The notes: generated from the sequence alone by a model not told the origin. DNA of 64,000 bases from Methylobacterium sp. Leaf104 (GCF_001422885.1 NZ_LMMZ01000012.1:436388-500387), one strand, 5' to 3'. Counted from the first letter of the stretch, positions 26,136-35,921 are shown. Made by a program: numbers and translations.

Positions 26136-27473
26136 ATGCCCGTGAACCGCATGCCCGCGACGATCAAGATCAGCGACACCAAGCAGGGAGCGGGCCAGGA
26201 ATCCGGGCAGGGGTGCAACACCGGGGCGGTGGGCCGGACCGACTACGAGTCGCATTTCCGCACCGCGCTGGACCGCCTGCACGGCGAGCGCCGCTACCGG
26301 GTCTTCGCCGACATCGAGCGCATCGCGGGGCGCTTTCCCACCGCGCATTGGCGCAAGCCCGACGGCGGCACCTCCGAGATCACGGTGTGGTGTTCCAACG
26401 ACTACCTCGGCATGGGCCAGCACCCGGACGTGGTCGGCGCCATGACCCGCACCGCCGCCCGCTGCGGCGTGGGCGCGGGCGGCACCCGCAACATCGCCGG
26501 CAACAACTCGCCGCTCGTCGACCTGGAGCGCGAGCTCGCCGACCTGCACGGCAAGGAGGCGGGCCTGGTCTTCACCTCGGGCTACGTCTCGAACCAGGCC
26601 GGCATCTCCACCATCGCCAAGCTGATCCCGAACTGCCTGATCCTGTCGGACGCCTTCAACCACAATTCGATGATCGAGGGCGTGCGCCATTCGGGCTGCG
26701 AGAAGCGCGTCTTCCGCCACAACGATCTGGCCCATCTCGAGGAGCTGCTGATCGCGGCGGGCGACCGCCCGAAGCTGATCGCCTTCGAGAGCGTCTATTC
26801 CATGGACGGGGACGTCTCGGACATCGGCGCGATCTGCGACCTCGCCGACCGGTACGGCGCCCTGACCTACCTCGACGAGGTCCACGCGGTCGGCCTCTAC
26901 GGACCCCGCGGCGGCGGGATCAGCGAGCGCGACGGGGTGATGCACCGGGTCGACGTGATCGAGGGGACGCTCGCCAAGGGCTTCGGCTGCGTCGGCGGCT
27001 ACATCACCGGCTCGGCGGTCCTTTGCGACGCGGTCCGCAGCCATGCCCCGGGCTTCATCTTCACCACCGCCCTGCCGCCGGCCATCGCGGCGGCCGCCAT
27101 CGCCTCGGTGCGCTACCTCAAGCGCTCGAACGGCGAGCGCGAGGCGCACCAGCGCCAGGCCGCCCGCACCAAGGCGGCCCTCGAGGCGGCCGGCCTGCCG
27201 GTGCTGCACACCGAGACCCACATCGTGCCCGTGATGGTGGGCGATGCCGAGCTGTGCAAGGCGGCGGCCGACCACCTGCTGGAGCATCACGGCATCTACA
27301 TCCAGCCGATCAACTACCCGACCGTGCCGCGCGGCACCGAGCGCCTGCGCATCACGCCGTCGCCGTTCCACGACGACGCCCGCATCGCCAAGCTCACGGC
27401 GGCCCTCACCGAGACCTGGGACACCCTGGACCTCCCCCGCGCCGGCACCGTCTTCGTCGAGGCCGCCGAATAG
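26136..27473 (+). CDS. hemA: 5-aminolevulinate synthase
   Basis: This 445-residue PLP enzyme condenses glycine with succinyl-CoA, the alphaproteobacterial (C4) route to tetrapyrroles. Signatures are [42 protein letters not shown], and the PLP lysine in [14 protein letters not shown]. An N-terminal extension of about 30 residues precedes the core. The start at 26136 has GAAGGACG just upstream; an ATG five codons later is also possible. It converges on tspO. With heme and bacteriochlorophyll as products, control by oxygen or iron is likely but no known box was identified. Confidence 0.97.
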   Translation: MPVNRMPATIKISDTKQGAGQESGQGCNTGAVGRTDYESHFRTALDRLHGERRYRVFADIERIAGRFPTAHWRKPDGGTSEITVWCSNDYLGMGQHPDVVGAMTRTAARCGVGAGGTRNIAGNNSPLVDLERELADLHGKEAGLVFTSGYVSNQAGISTIAKLIPNCLILSDAFNHNSMIEGVRHSGCEKRVFRHNDLAHLEELLIAAGDRPKLIAFESVYSMDGDVSDIGAICDLADRYGALTYLDEVHAVGLYGPRGGGISERDGVMHRVDVIEGTLAKGFGCVGGYITGSAVLCDAVRSHAPGFIFTTALPPAIAAAAIASVRYLKRSNGEREAHQRQAARTKAALEAAGLPVLHTETHIVPVMVGDAELCKAAADHLLEHHGIYIQPINYPTVPRGTERLRITPSPFHDDARIAKLTAALTETWDTLDLPRAGTVFVEAAE

Positions 27474-27488
27474 GCCGGGCGCGCCGGC

Positions 27489-28022
27489 TCAGTTCAGGCG
27501 CCAGATCGCCCCGGTGAGCACGGTGGCGAAGCCGACCCAGGCGGCGTAGGGCACCAGCAGCCACGCCGCCGCCCGGTCGAAGCGCCAGGACAGGCGGATC
27601 GTCCAGAGGATCATCACCCACATCGCGGCCGAGACCACCAGGGCGGCCCCGAGGGCGTGGGCGGAAAAGAAGGTCGGGGTCCAGGCGGCGTTGAGCGCGA
27701 GCTGCACCGCGAAGGCGACCAGCGCCAGGCGCCACGCCCCCACCGTCGGGCCGGTGCGCGGCTTCGCCCCGAGGAGCCGGAAGGCCGAGAGCGCGATCAT
27801 CGCGTAGAGGATCGTCCAGGCCACCGGGAACGCCCAGTTCGGCGGGTTGAAGGACGGCTTCGTCAGGCCCGCATACCAGCCCTCGATGTTCGGCCCCGTG
27901 GCGGCCGAGCCCAGCACGGCCGTCGCCACCACGGGCAGGATCGCCGCCGCCAGCCGCCCGGGCAGGGCCAGGGCGGGTCCGGCGGGAACGTGGATCGGTG
28001 ACGATGCGGGTGCGCGCGACAT
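27489..28022 (-). CDS. tspO: TspO/MBR family tryptophan-rich sensory protein
   Basis: This 177-residue membrane protein has five helices. The family signature is visible: GLTKPSFNPPNWAFPVAWTILY and a later LNAAWTPTFFSAHALG. TspO binds porphyrins and in Rhodobacter tunes tetrapyrrole gene expression. It faces hemA tail to tail with 15 bases between stops, which supports a tetrapyrrole link. A short GCCGG/CCGGC repeat at 27474-27488 fills the gap and may serve as a weak terminator. The N-terminal 25 residues before the first helix are cytoplasmic. Confidence 0.93.
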   Translation of the reverse strand: MSRAPASSPIHVPAGPALALPGRLAAAILPVVATAVLGSAATGPNIEGWYAGLTKPSFNPPNWAFPVAWTILYAMIALSAFRLLGAKPRTGPTVGAWRLALVAFAVQLALNAAWTPTFFSAHALGAALVVSAAMWVMILWTIRLSWRFDRAAAWLLVPYAAWVGFATVLTGAIWRLN

Positions 28023-28105
28023 GCAGAACGGTCTTCCTTGCCTCTGATCCGGCTTCGGGACGGAGCGCTGACGCCCCGGCTTGCGGTCCGTGCCAGGGTC
28101 TGCGA

Positions 28106-28143
28106 GGGCGGGTCAACCGAACCGTCACCCTGCGGACCCGCCC
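28106..28143 (+). promoter_or_regulatory. 9-bp hairpin abutting the start of the trans-sulfuration gene
   Basis: GGGCGGGTC (28106-28114) pairs perfectly with GACCCGCCC (28135-28143), whose last base touches the ATG at 28144. The 20-base loop is ACCGAACCGTCACCC-like. If formed in the mRNA it would bury the ribosome-binding region. It could be a translational switch, but it does not match a riboswitch consensus I can recognise. Confidence 0.5.
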
Positions 28144-29337
28144 ATGCCGGACCCCCTGTCAGAACCGAACGCGCCGACGGGGCCTTCGGATGCGCAGCCT
28201 CCCTTCGCCAAGCGCAGCCTCGCCGCGCAGGCCCTCGGCCGGGTCGATCCGGTGACGCGGGGCGTGGTGGCACCCCTGCACGTCGCCACCACCTTCCTGC
28301 GCGATCCCGACAACGGCTACAGTTCGGGTTTCTCCTATGCCCGGCCCGACAACGCCACCGTGCGCGAGGCGGAAGGCGTGCTGGCGATGCTGGAGGACGC
28401 CGGCGCCGGCGCCCTGCTGTTCGGCTCCGGCATGGCGGCGGCCACGGCGGTCTTCACCGCCCTGGAGCCCGGCGACCACGTGGTGGCGCCCCGCGTGATG
28501 TATTGGGGTCTGAAGCGCTGGCTCGCCAGCGAGATGCCGCGCCGGCGGATCGCGGTCGACTTCGTCGCCATGGACGACCTCGCCGCCCTGGCCCGGGCGA
28601 TCCGGCCGGGCGCCACGAAGCTCGTCTGGATCGAGACCCCGGGCAACCCGCTCTGGACGGTCACCGACATCGCGCAAGCCGCCCACCTCGCCCATGCGGC
28701 GGGCGCGCGGCTCGCCGTCGATTCCACCGCGGCCTCGCCGATCCACACCCGGCCCCTGACGCTGGGCGCCGACCTCGTGATGCACTCGGCCACCAAGATC
28801 CTGAACGGCCATTCCGACGTGGTGGCGGGCGTGCTCGCCGGGGCCCGGGCGGACGGGTTCTGGGAGCGCCTCGTCGCGATCCGCTCCGGCGGCGGCGCCA
28901 TCCTGGGTCCGTTCGAGGCCTACCTGCTGATGCGCTCGCTGCGCACCCTGCCGTTGCGGGCGGCGGCACAATCGGCCGGTGCCGCCGAGCTCGCGCGCCG
29001 CTTCCAGGGGCATCCCTGCCTCTCCCACGTGCTCTATCCCGGCCTGCCGGACGATCCCGGCCACGCGGTGGCGGCCCGGCAGATGGAGGGCGGCTTCGGC
29101 TTCATGCTGTCGATCCGGGTGCGCGACGGCGCGGCGGCGGCGATCCGCGCGGCGGCGCGGGTGCGGCTGTGGAAGCGGGCCACCTCGCTCGGCGGCGTCG
29201 AGAGCCTGATCGAGCACCGCGCCTCGGTGGAGGGACCGGACTCGCCCTGCCCGCCCGATCTGCTGCGCCTCTCCACCGGGATCGAGGCGGTGGACGACCT
29301 GTTCGCCGACCTCGACGAGGCCCTGCGGGGCGCCTGA
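28144..29337 (+). CDS. Trans-sulfuration enzyme family protein (cystathionine gamma-synthase-like)
   Basis: This 397-residue PLP enzyme is of the Cys/Met metabolism family. It has the phosphate-site FGSGMAAATAVF, the WIETPGNP stretch, the PLP lysine in HSATKILNGHSD and the C-terminal LWKRATSLGGVESLIEH. It could be a cystathionine gamma-synthase, a cystathionine lyase or an O-acylhomoserine sulfhydrylase; sequence alone does not decide. The start is the ATG at 28144, directly after a hairpin. No met or cys gene adjoins it, though the sulfate importer lies 8 kb downstream. Confidence 0.88.
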   Translation: MPDPLSEPNAPTGPSDAQPPFAKRSLAAQALGRVDPVTRGVVAPLHVATTFLRDPDNGYSSGFSYARPDNATVREAEGVLAMLEDAGAGALLFGSGMAAATAVFTALEPGDHVVAPRVMYWGLKRWLASEMPRRRIAVDFVAMDDLAALARAIRPGATKLVWIETPGNPLWTVTDIAQAAHLAHAAGARLAVDSTAASPIHTRPLTLGADLVMHSATKILNGHSDVVAGVLAGARADGFWERLVAIRSGGGAILGPFEAYLLMRSLRTLPLRAAAQSAGAAELARRFQGHPCLSHVLYPGLPDDPGHAVAARQMEGGFGFMLSIRVRDGAAAAIRAAARVRLWKRATSLGGVESLIEHRASVEGPDSPCPPDLLRLSTGIEAVDDLFADLDEALRGA

Positions 29338-29441
29338 ACTTTTCGGTGGTGCCGCGCAGGGGCCTCGCGCGTTGGTGCGGCAAATCCCGATCCCGCGGCC
29401 GGAGGCCGGCGCAGGATCATGCCCCGAGGGACCGCCCGACC

Positions 29442-29864
29442 ATGATGAAGCCCGTCCTCCTCTCCGGACCCCTCGCCCTGCTGCTCCTCGGCGCCCCCGC
29501 CCGGGCCGAGAGCGGGCCGCCGGAGCTGAACATCGAGCGGACCTGCCGGTCGGCGGCCTCCGCGAGCGTCAGCGACAATGCCAGCCAGGAGGGGTGCCTG
29601 CGCTCCGAGCGCGCCTCCCGCGACGAGGTCAGGCGCCGCTGGGGCGAATTCACCCCCGCCGCCAAGCGCCAGTGCGAGAAGCAGTTCGAGGCGGGCGGCT
29701 TCCCGTCCTACGTCGAGATGGTGACCTGCCTCGAACTCGCGAGCGGTACCGGCCTGCCGAAGCAGCCCGACGATCCGCGCGCCGGCCGGGGCACCAGCAG
29801 CGCCACGAAGGAGCCGAGCCCGGCCCAGCGCACCGACCCGATCAAGGTGCTCGAGCAGAAGTAG
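29442..29864 (+). CDS. Small exported protein of unknown function
   Basis: This 140-residue protein has a signal peptide (MMKPVLLSGPLALLLLGAPARA). The mature part has four Cys (ERTCR, EGCLR, RQCEK, VTCLE) spaced regularly over about 70 residues and a polar, likely disordered tail. I have seen this style of small periplasmic protein in Methylobacterium and Bradyrhizobium relatives but know no function. It converges with mdoH with 16 bases between stops. Confidence 0.75.
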   Translation: MMKPVLLSGPLALLLLGAPARAESGPPELNIERTCRSAASASVSDNASQEGCLRSERASRDEVRRRWGEFTPAAKRQCEKQFEAGGFPSYVEMVTCLELASGTGLPKQPDDPRAGRGTSSATKEPSPAQRTDPIKVLEQK

Positions 29865-29880
29865 GCCGACGAGTCCCGCC

Positions 29881-31815
29881 TCAGCTCGACGAGACCGGGA
29901 CCTCGTCGGCGATCCAGGCCGGCTGCGGCCGGCCGCGGCCGGGCTCGGCCGCCCCGCCCCGGCTGTAGGCCAGGGCGGTGAGCTCCGGGGCGCGGGCGGT
30001 GTCGTCCACCGTCAGGAACAGGCGGCGCCCCTGGGAGATCCGGCCGAGGCGGGCGCTGCTGGTCAGCACGCTCTGGGCCGGGCTCGACAGCAGGCCGAGC
30101 ACCACCGGCGCCATCCAGAGGGCGAGCCAGGCATCGCCGGCCCAGGCCAGGCCGGCCGCCAGCAGGGCGCCCGCCACGAGGGTGTCGACCTGGAGCCGGC
30201 AGGCCTCGGCCCAGGGCACGCGGCGGTCGTCGCGGACCTGCGCGTCCCAGCGCACCACGCGGCCGACGAAGGTGGTGGCGACGGCGCCCGCCGCGAACAG
30301 GGTCATCACCGGCCAGAGCAGGACCCAGATCGCCTGTTCGAGGGCGGCGCTCTTCAGGAGCGATGCGGTGCCGCCGAAGGCCGCGCGCCGCTCGCGCGAG
30401 GCCAGGACGTGGCCGAGGCTGAGGAGCTTGGGCAGGGCCAGGATCGCGAGGACGAGGGCGGCGAGGGCATGGGCGGCGGCGCCCGTGCCGGTGAGGCCGT
30501 AGCCGAGGAGGCCGAGGTCGCCGCTCCGCGCCGCCTGGAGCGTTCCGAGGGCGAGGAACAGGACCCAGAGCGGGCAGGCCATGTAGGACAGGATGCCGAC
30601 GGCGAGGTGCCAGCGGCTGGCCGGGCGCAGGCCCGGCATGGCGGTGACGCGCAGGTGCTGCATGTTGCCCTGGCACCAGCGGCGCTCGCGCCCGAGGAGG
30701 TCGACGAGGTTCGTGGGCATCTCCTCCCAGGTGCCGCCCATCTCCGGCAGCAGGCGGACCTCCCAGCCGGCCCGGCGCAGCAGCGCGCCCTCAACGATGT
30801 CGTGGCACAGGATCTCGCCGCCGAGCGGCGCCTTGCCGGGCAGGACGGGGAGCTCGGCGTTGTCGGCGAAGGCCGCGACCCGCACGATCGCGTTGTGGCC
30901 CCAGTAGCTGCCGTCCGGCCCCTGCCAGGTCTCCAGGCAGCGGATCGCCAGGGGCGCGTAGAGCCGCACGGCGAATTGCTGGATGCGGGCGAACAGGGTG
31001 TCGCGCCCGGTGGCGTAGGACACGGTCTGGATCAGGCCGACGCGCGGGCTCTCCTCCATCAGCCGGGCCAGGCGGCGCATGGCGCTGCCGGTCATCAGGC
31101 TGTCGGCGTCGAGCACGATCATGAAGTCGTATTCGGACCCGTAGGTCTTGCAGAACTCGGCGATGTTGCCGGCCTTGCGGCCGGCATTGTCCCGGCGCCG
31201 GCGGTAGCGGATCCGCGGCAGGCCGGGTCCGTGCTGGCGGGTCCAGGCCTCGATGCGCGCGAATTCGTGCTCCTCCACCGCCGCGATGGCGCCGTCCCGC
31301 GTGTCGGAGAGGACGAAGATGTCGATGTCGCCGCCATCGCCCCCGGCCCGCTGCAGCGAGCGGGCCATGACGCGCAGGGCCGCGAACACCGCGACCGCGT
31401 CCTCGGCGTGGATCGCCACGACCGCGGCCGTGCGGCTCAGGCCCGAGGCCTCCGCCGGGATGGTGAGGGAGCGGCGCTCCAGGGCGGATTTCGCCCGGTC
31501 GCCGAAGGCTGTGGCGACGAGGCCGTAGACGTATTGCCAGGCCACGAAGGCCTGCCAGGTCATGACGAGGGCGAACAGCCCCAGCACAGCTGCCCCGAGG
31601 AGGCCGGACGGCGTTCCGTAGGCGGCCAGCGCCAGGGCGGTGACGGCCGCCCCCAGGGCGAGCGGCGGCAGGGCCAGCAGCAGGCGGCGGCCCAGAAAGC
31701 CGGCGGGCGAGGGGGTGGGCGAGGGGACGGGCGAGCCGGCGGGCACCCCGGGAGCGATTTCCAGCGGACCCGGGATTTCGGCCGCCGGAGCGTCGTGCGA
31801 CAACCTGTGGGACAT
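29881..31815 (-). CDS. mdoH: Glucans biosynthesis glucosyltransferase H
   Basis: This 644-residue inner-membrane glucosyltransferase builds the backbone of osmoregulated periplasmic glucans from UDP-glucose. A family 2 core (about 130-410) contains VLDADSLMTG, GQEVHD-type HDIVEGALLRRAGW, and the RRWCQGN motif, flanked by N- and C-terminal membrane helices. It is shorter at the N-terminus than the E. coli protein. The ATG at 31815 fits the conserved start. It is divergent from mdoG with only 70 bases between starts, so one control region may serve both. Confidence 0.92.
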   Translation of the reverse strand: MSHRLSHDAPAAEIPGPLEIAPGVPAGSPVPSPTPSPAGFLGRRLLLALPPLALGAAVTALALAAYGTPSGLLGAAVLGLFALVMTWQAFVAWQYVYGLVATAFGDRAKSALERRSLTIPAEASGLSRTAAVVAIHAEDAVAVFAALRVMARSLQRAGGDGGDIDIFVLSDTRDGAIAAVEEHEFARIEAWTRQHGPGLPRIRYRRRRDNAGRKAGNIAEFCKTYGSEYDFMIVLDADSLMTGSAMRRLARLMEESPRVGLIQTVSYATGRDTLFARIQQFAVRLYAPLAIRCLETWQGPDGSYWGHNAIVRVAAFADNAELPVLPGKAPLGGEILCHDIVEGALLRRAGWEVRLLPEMGGTWEEMPTNLVDLLGRERRWCQGNMQHLRVTAMPGLRPASRWHLAVGILSYMACPLWVLFLALGTLQAARSGDLGLLGYGLTGTGAAAHALAALVLAILALPKLLSLGHVLASRERRAAFGGTASLLKSAALEQAIWVLLWPVMTLFAAGAVATTFVGRVVRWDAQVRDDRRVPWAEACRLQVDTLVAGALLAAGLAWAGDAWLALWMAPVVLGLLSSPAQSVLTSSARLGRISQGRRLFLTVDDTARAPELTALAYSRGGAAEPGRGRPQPAWIADEVPVSSS

Positions 31816-31885
31816 GGGGCGCGGGAAACTCGAAGGAGGGACACCGCGCTCCACCACCGGGCGCGATGCCGGCGAAGGGGAAGCG

Positions 31886-33517
31886 ATGCACGATGGCGAG
31901 GGTCTCGAAGGATCCGGGTGGACCGTACCCTTCTCGCGGCGGCAGGCCCTGCGGACCACGCTCAGCGCGGCCGTTGGGATGATCCTGCCTACCGCGCACG
32001 ATCTGAATGCGGGCCGAACGCGCGCGGAGGCCCCCGCCCCCATAACATTCGACGCCGTGAAGGCGAAGGCGCGCACCCTGGCGGCAGGCCCCTACCGGGC
32101 GCCGCAGGACGATCTGCCGCCGGCCCTGGCGAGCCTGTCCTATGACGGCTACCGCGCCATCACCTTCCGGCCGGAGGCGAGCCTGTCCCTCGGGCGCCGC
32201 TTCTCGGCCCAGCTGTTCCATCGCGGCTTCCTGCAGCGCAAGCGCGTCGCCCTGTATCTTCAGCCCCGCGACGGCCCGGCCCGGGCCATCCCCTACGCGC
32301 CGGACCTGTTCGACCTCGGGCCGGACCTGGAGGGGCAGAGCTTCGCGCCGGATCTCGGCTTTGCCGGCTTCCGGCTGCACTACGCCTTCGCGGCCGACCG
32401 GCCGGGCGACCAGGAGGAATTCCTGGTCTTCCTCGGCGCCTCCTACTTCCGGCTGCGCGGGTTCGGCCAGGAATACGGGCTCTCGGCCCGCGGCGCCGCG
32501 ATCCGCACCGGGGGACCGGGCGCGGAGGAATTCCCGGACTTCACCGCCTTCTGGATCCGTGAGCCGGACGCCGATTCCCGGAGCATCGAGATCTGGGCGC
32601 TGCTCGATTCCCCGAGCCTCGCCGGGGCCTACCGCTTCCGCGTGGCGCCGGGCGACCCCTCGGTGATGCGGGTCGAGGCGTCGCTGCATCCCCGCGCCGC
32701 CCTCGACCATCTCGGGCTCGCCCCCCTCACCAGCATGTTCCTGCACGGGGCGAACGGACCCGGCGGACGCGGAGCGGAGCCGTTCGACGATTTCCGCCCG
32801 CAGGTGCATGATTCCGACGGGCTGGCGGTGGCGACCCGGGGCGAGCGGCTCTGGCGGCCCCTGGTCAACGGCCGGGCGCAGCCGCAGATCTCGGCCTTCG
32901 GCGTCGACCCGCTGGAGGGCTTCGGCCTGCTCCAGCGCGCGCGCGACTTTCCCGCCTATCTCGACGTGCAGGCCCGGCACGAGGCCCGGCCCGGGCTCTG
33001 GGTCACGCCGGAATCGGGGTTCGGCGCCGGTGCGGTCCGGCTCTTCGAGATCCCGTCGCGCGAGGAGTACATGGACAACATCGTGGCGGCCTTCGTGCCC
33101 GGCGCCCCCGTCCCGGCCGGGAGCGAGCGGAGCCTGGCCTACACGCTCACGACGGTCGGCACGGAGCCGGCGAGCGTCGTGCCCGGCACCCTCGGCCGCG
33201 TGGTCTCGACACGGGTGGGTTCGGCCGAGCGCCTGCGCCCGACCACGCCGCCGAGCCCGGACCGACGCCTCTACGTCGTGGATTTCGAAGGGCCGGGCCT
33301 GCCGTCCGACCGCGGGGCGACCCTGTCCGCCGACGTTTCCGCCGGTGCCGGCACGATGGTCGACCCGGTGGTGGAATTCGTCCCCCAGACCGGCGGCTGG
33401 CGGCTCTACGTGGAGTGGCGGCCGCCGACGCCGCTCCCGCCCGGCGACGTGATCCTGCGCGCCCGCCTCGTCCGGGACGGCCGCGCCGTGACGGAGACCT
33501 GGGACGCCGTCGCCTGA
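31886..33517 (+). CDS. mdoG: Periplasmic glucan biosynthesis protein (MdoG/MdoD family)
   Basis: This 543-residue periplasmic protein is needed for branching or release of osmoregulated glucans. The N-terminal SRRQALRTT and following hydrophobic stretch form a twin-arginine signal, a trait of the OpgD branch; the divergent pairing with mdoH is typical of OpgG. Conserved segments include FDLGPDLEGQSFAPDLGFAGF and FWIREPDADSRSIEIWALLDSPSLAGAYRF. GAAGGGGAAG precedes the ATG at 31886. Upstream in-frame ATGs exist, but they would run into mdoH. Confidence 0.9.
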   Translation: MHDGEGLEGSGWTVPFSRRQALRTTLSAAVGMILPTAHDLNAGRTRAEAPAPITFDAVKAKARTLAAGPYRAPQDDLPPALASLSYDGYRAITFRPEASLSLGRRFSAQLFHRGFLQRKRVALYLQPRDGPARAIPYAPDLFDLGPDLEGQSFAPDLGFAGFRLHYAFAADRPGDQEEFLVFLGASYFRLRGFGQEYGLSARGAAIRTGGPGAEEFPDFTAFWIREPDADSRSIEIWALLDSPSLAGAYRFRVAPGDPSVMRVEASLHPRAALDHLGLAPLTSMFLHGANGPGGRGAEPFDDFRPQVHDSDGLAVATRGERLWRPLVNGRAQPQISAFGVDPLEGFGLLQRARDFPAYLDVQARHEARPGLWVTPESGFGAGAVRLFEIPSREEYMDNIVAAFVPGAPVPAGSERSLAYTLTTVGTEPASVVPGTLGRVVSTRVGSAERLRPTTPPSPDRRLYVVDFEGPGLPSDRGATLSADVSAGAGTMVDPVVEFVPQTGGWRLYVEWRPPTPLPPGDVILRARLVRDGRAVTETWDAVA

Positions 33518-33546
33518 CGATCCGGCCGGGCCGCTCCCGGGTTTGA

Positions 33547-33561
33547 CCGCCCGGTGGGCGG
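33547..33561 (+). terminator. Short hairpin after mdoG
   Basis: CCGCCC (33547-33552) and GGGCGG (33556-33561) form a 6-base-pair stem with a 3-base loop, 30 bases after the mdoG stop and 36 before tex. There is no T-tract; it is at best a weak terminator. Confidence 0.35.
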
Positions 33562-33596
33562 CCCTGTAGACACCCGGCCCCACCCGGAGACGCCCC

Positions 33597-35921
33597 ATGG
33601 CCGCCATCAACACGAGTCTCGCCGCCGAACTCGGCGTCGCGGAATGGCAGGTGAAGGCCGCGGTCGACCTGCTCGACGGCGGCGCGACGGTGCCGTTCAT
33701 CGCGCGCTACCGCAAGGAGGTCACCGGCACCCTCGACGACGCGCAGCTGCGCACCCTGGAGGAGCGCCTCGCCTACCTGCGCGACCTGGAAGCCCGCCGG
33801 GCCGCCGTGCTGGAGGCGATCGAGGCCCAGGGCAAGCTCGAGGCCGGCCTGAAGGCCCGCATCCTCGCCGCCGACACCAAGGCCCGGCTGGAGGACCTGT
33901 ACCTGCCCTTCAAGGTGAAACGCCGGACGAAGGCGCAGGTCGCCCGCGAGGCCGGGCTCGAACCCCTCGCCGAAGCCCTCCTCGCCCGGCCCGAGCAATC
34001 CCCCGAGGGGGCCGCCCGGGCCTACGTGGATGCGGGCAAGGGCGTCGCCGACGTCGAGGCCGCCCTGGAGGGCGCGCGCGCCATCCTGATCGAGCGCTTC
34101 AGCGAGGACCCGGAGCTGGTCGGCGCGTTGCGCGAGACCGGCTGGCAGCGCGGCCGGATGGTCGCCACCGTGAAGGCCGGCAAGGCCGCCGCCGGCGAGA
34201 AGTTCGCGGATTACTTCGACTTCTCGGAAGCCCTCGCGAAGCTGCCCTCGCACCGCATCCTCGCCCTGTTCCGCGGCGAGAAGGAGGAGGTGCTCGACCT
34301 CGCCATCGCCGATGCGCTGGGCGACGCGCCGGCCAAGGGCCAGCCCGGATCGCAGGAACTGCGCATCGCCAAGACCTTCGGCATCCGCGACCAGGGCCGG
34401 CCGGGCGACGCCTTCCTGATGGAGACGGTCCGGCGCGCCTGGCGGACCCGCCTGAAGCCCGCCCTCGACACGGACCTGCGCGCCCGCCTCTGGGCGGTGG
34501 CCGAGGCCGGTGCGGTCACGGTCTTCGCCGGAAACCTGCGCGACCTCCTGCTCGCGGCCCCGGCGGGCGCGCGGCCGACCCTCGGGCTCGACCCGGGCTT
34601 CCGCACCGGGGTGAAGGTCGCGGTGGTCGATGCCACCGGCAAGGTGGTGGCCACCGACACGATCTACCCGCACGAGCCGCGCCGCGACTGGAACGGCGCC
34701 CTGATCGCCCTGGCCAAGCTCTGCCGGGCGCACGCGGTGGAGCTCGTCGCCATCGGCAACGGCACCGCCTCGCGGGAGACCGACAGGCTCGCCGCCGAGC
34801 TCATCGCCAAGCAGCCCGAGCTGAAACTCACCAAGGTGATGGTCTCGGAGGCCGGCGCCTCGGTCTACTCGGCCTCCGCCTATGCCAGCGCGGAGCTGCC
34901 CGAGCTCGACGTCTCGATCCGCGGCGCGGTCTCCATCGCCCGGCGCCTGCAGGATCCCCTGGCCGAGCTCGTCAAGATCGAGCCGAAGGCCATCGGCGTC
35001 GGCCAGTACCAGCACGATCTGGCCGAGGGGAAGCTCGCGCGCTCCCTCGACGCCGTGGTGGAGGATTGCGTGAACGGCGTCGGGGTCGACGTGAACACCG
35101 CGTCGGCGCCGCTGCTGGCGCGGGTCTCGGGCCTGACCGCGCGGGTCGCCTCCAACATCATCGTGCATCGGGACGCCCACGGCCCGTTCCGCAGCCGCGC
35201 CAGCCTGAAGAAGGTGGCGGGGCTCGGCCCCAAGGCCTACGAGCTCGCCGCCGGCTTCCTGCGCATTCGCGACGGGACCGATCCCCTCGACGCCTCGGGC
35301 GTGCACCCGGAGGCCTACCCGGTGGTGCGCCGGATCCTGGCCGCCACCGGCCAGCCGATCCAGGCGCTGATCGGCAATACCGGCGCGCTGCGGAGCCTGG
35401 ACCCGAAAAAATTCACCGACGCGAGCTTCGGCCTGCCCACCGTCACCGACATCCTGTCGGAGCTGGAGAAGCCGGGCCGCGACCCGCGCCCGGCTTTCCG
35501 GACCGCGACCTTCCAGGAGGGCGTCGAGAAGATCTCCGACCTGAAGCCGGGCATGCGCCTCGAGGGCGTCGTCACCAACGTGGCGGCCTTCGGCGCCTTC
35601 GTGGATGTCGGGGTCCACCAGGACGGGCTGGTGCACATCTCGATGCTGGCCGACCGCTTCGTGAAGGACCCGCGCGAGGTGGTGAAGCCCGGCGACGTGG
35701 TGCGGGTGCGGGTGGTCGAAGTGGACCCCAACCGCAAGCGCATCGCCCTCACGATGCGCTCGGACGAGGCCGGCGCGCCGCGTCCCGCCCCCCGCCGCGA
35801 GGCGCCGGCCGCTCCACCGGCGCGACCCGCCCCGCGGGCGGCACCGGCTCCCGAGGCCGGCGGCGCCCTGGCCGAGGCCCTGCGGCGTGCGGCCCTCGCC
35901 AAGGGAATGCCGAAGCGCTGA
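33597..35921 (+). CDS. tex: Tex family S1 RNA-binding protein
   Basis: This 774-residue cytoplasmic protein resembles Tex/Spt6. It has an N-terminal helical region with VPFIARYRKEVTG, a YqgF-like RNase H fold (LGLDPGFRTGVKVAVVD), helix-hairpin-helix repeats (KKVAGLGPKAYELAAGF), and a C-terminal S1 domain (MRLEGVVTNVAAFGAFVDVGVHQDG). A Pro/Ala-rich tail of about 50 residues follows. Tex binds nucleic acid and affects transcription and stress fitness. The gene is monocistronic and converges with the DUF4337 gene. Confidence 0.95.
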   Translation: MAAINTSLAAELGVAEWQVKAAVDLLDGGATVPFIARYRKEVTGTLDDAQLRTLEERLAYLRDLEARRAAVLEAIEAQGKLEAGLKARILAADTKARLEDLYLPFKVKRRTKAQVAREAGLEPLAEALLARPEQSPEGAARAYVDAGKGVADVEAALEGARAILIERFSEDPELVGALRETGWQRGRMVATVKAGKAAAGEKFADYFDFSEALAKLPSHRILALFRGEKEEVLDLAIADALGDAPAKGQPGSQELRIAKTFGIRDQGRPGDAFLMETVRRAWRTRLKPALDTDLRARLWAVAEAGAVTVFAGNLRDLLLAAPAGARPTLGLDPGFRTGVKVAVVDATGKVVATDTIYPHEPRRDWNGALIALAKLCRAHAVELVAIGNGTASRETDRLAAELIAKQPELKLTKVMVSEAGASVYSASAYASAELPELDVSIRGAVSIARRLQDPLAELVKIEPKAIGVGQYQHDLAEGKLARSLDAVVEDCVNGVGVDVNTASAPLLARVSGLTARVASNIIVHRDAHGPFRSRASLKKVAGLGPKAYELAAGFLRIRDGTDPLDASGVHPEAYPVVRRILAATGQPIQALIGNTGALRSLDPKKFTDASFGLPTVTDILSELEKPGRDPRPAFRTATFQEGVEKISDLKPGMRLEGVVTNVAAFGAFVDVGVHQDGLVHISMLADRFVKDPREVVKPGDVVRVRVVEVDPNRKRIALTMRSDEAGAPRPAPRREAPAAPPARPAPRAAPAPEAGGALAEALRRAALAKGMPKR

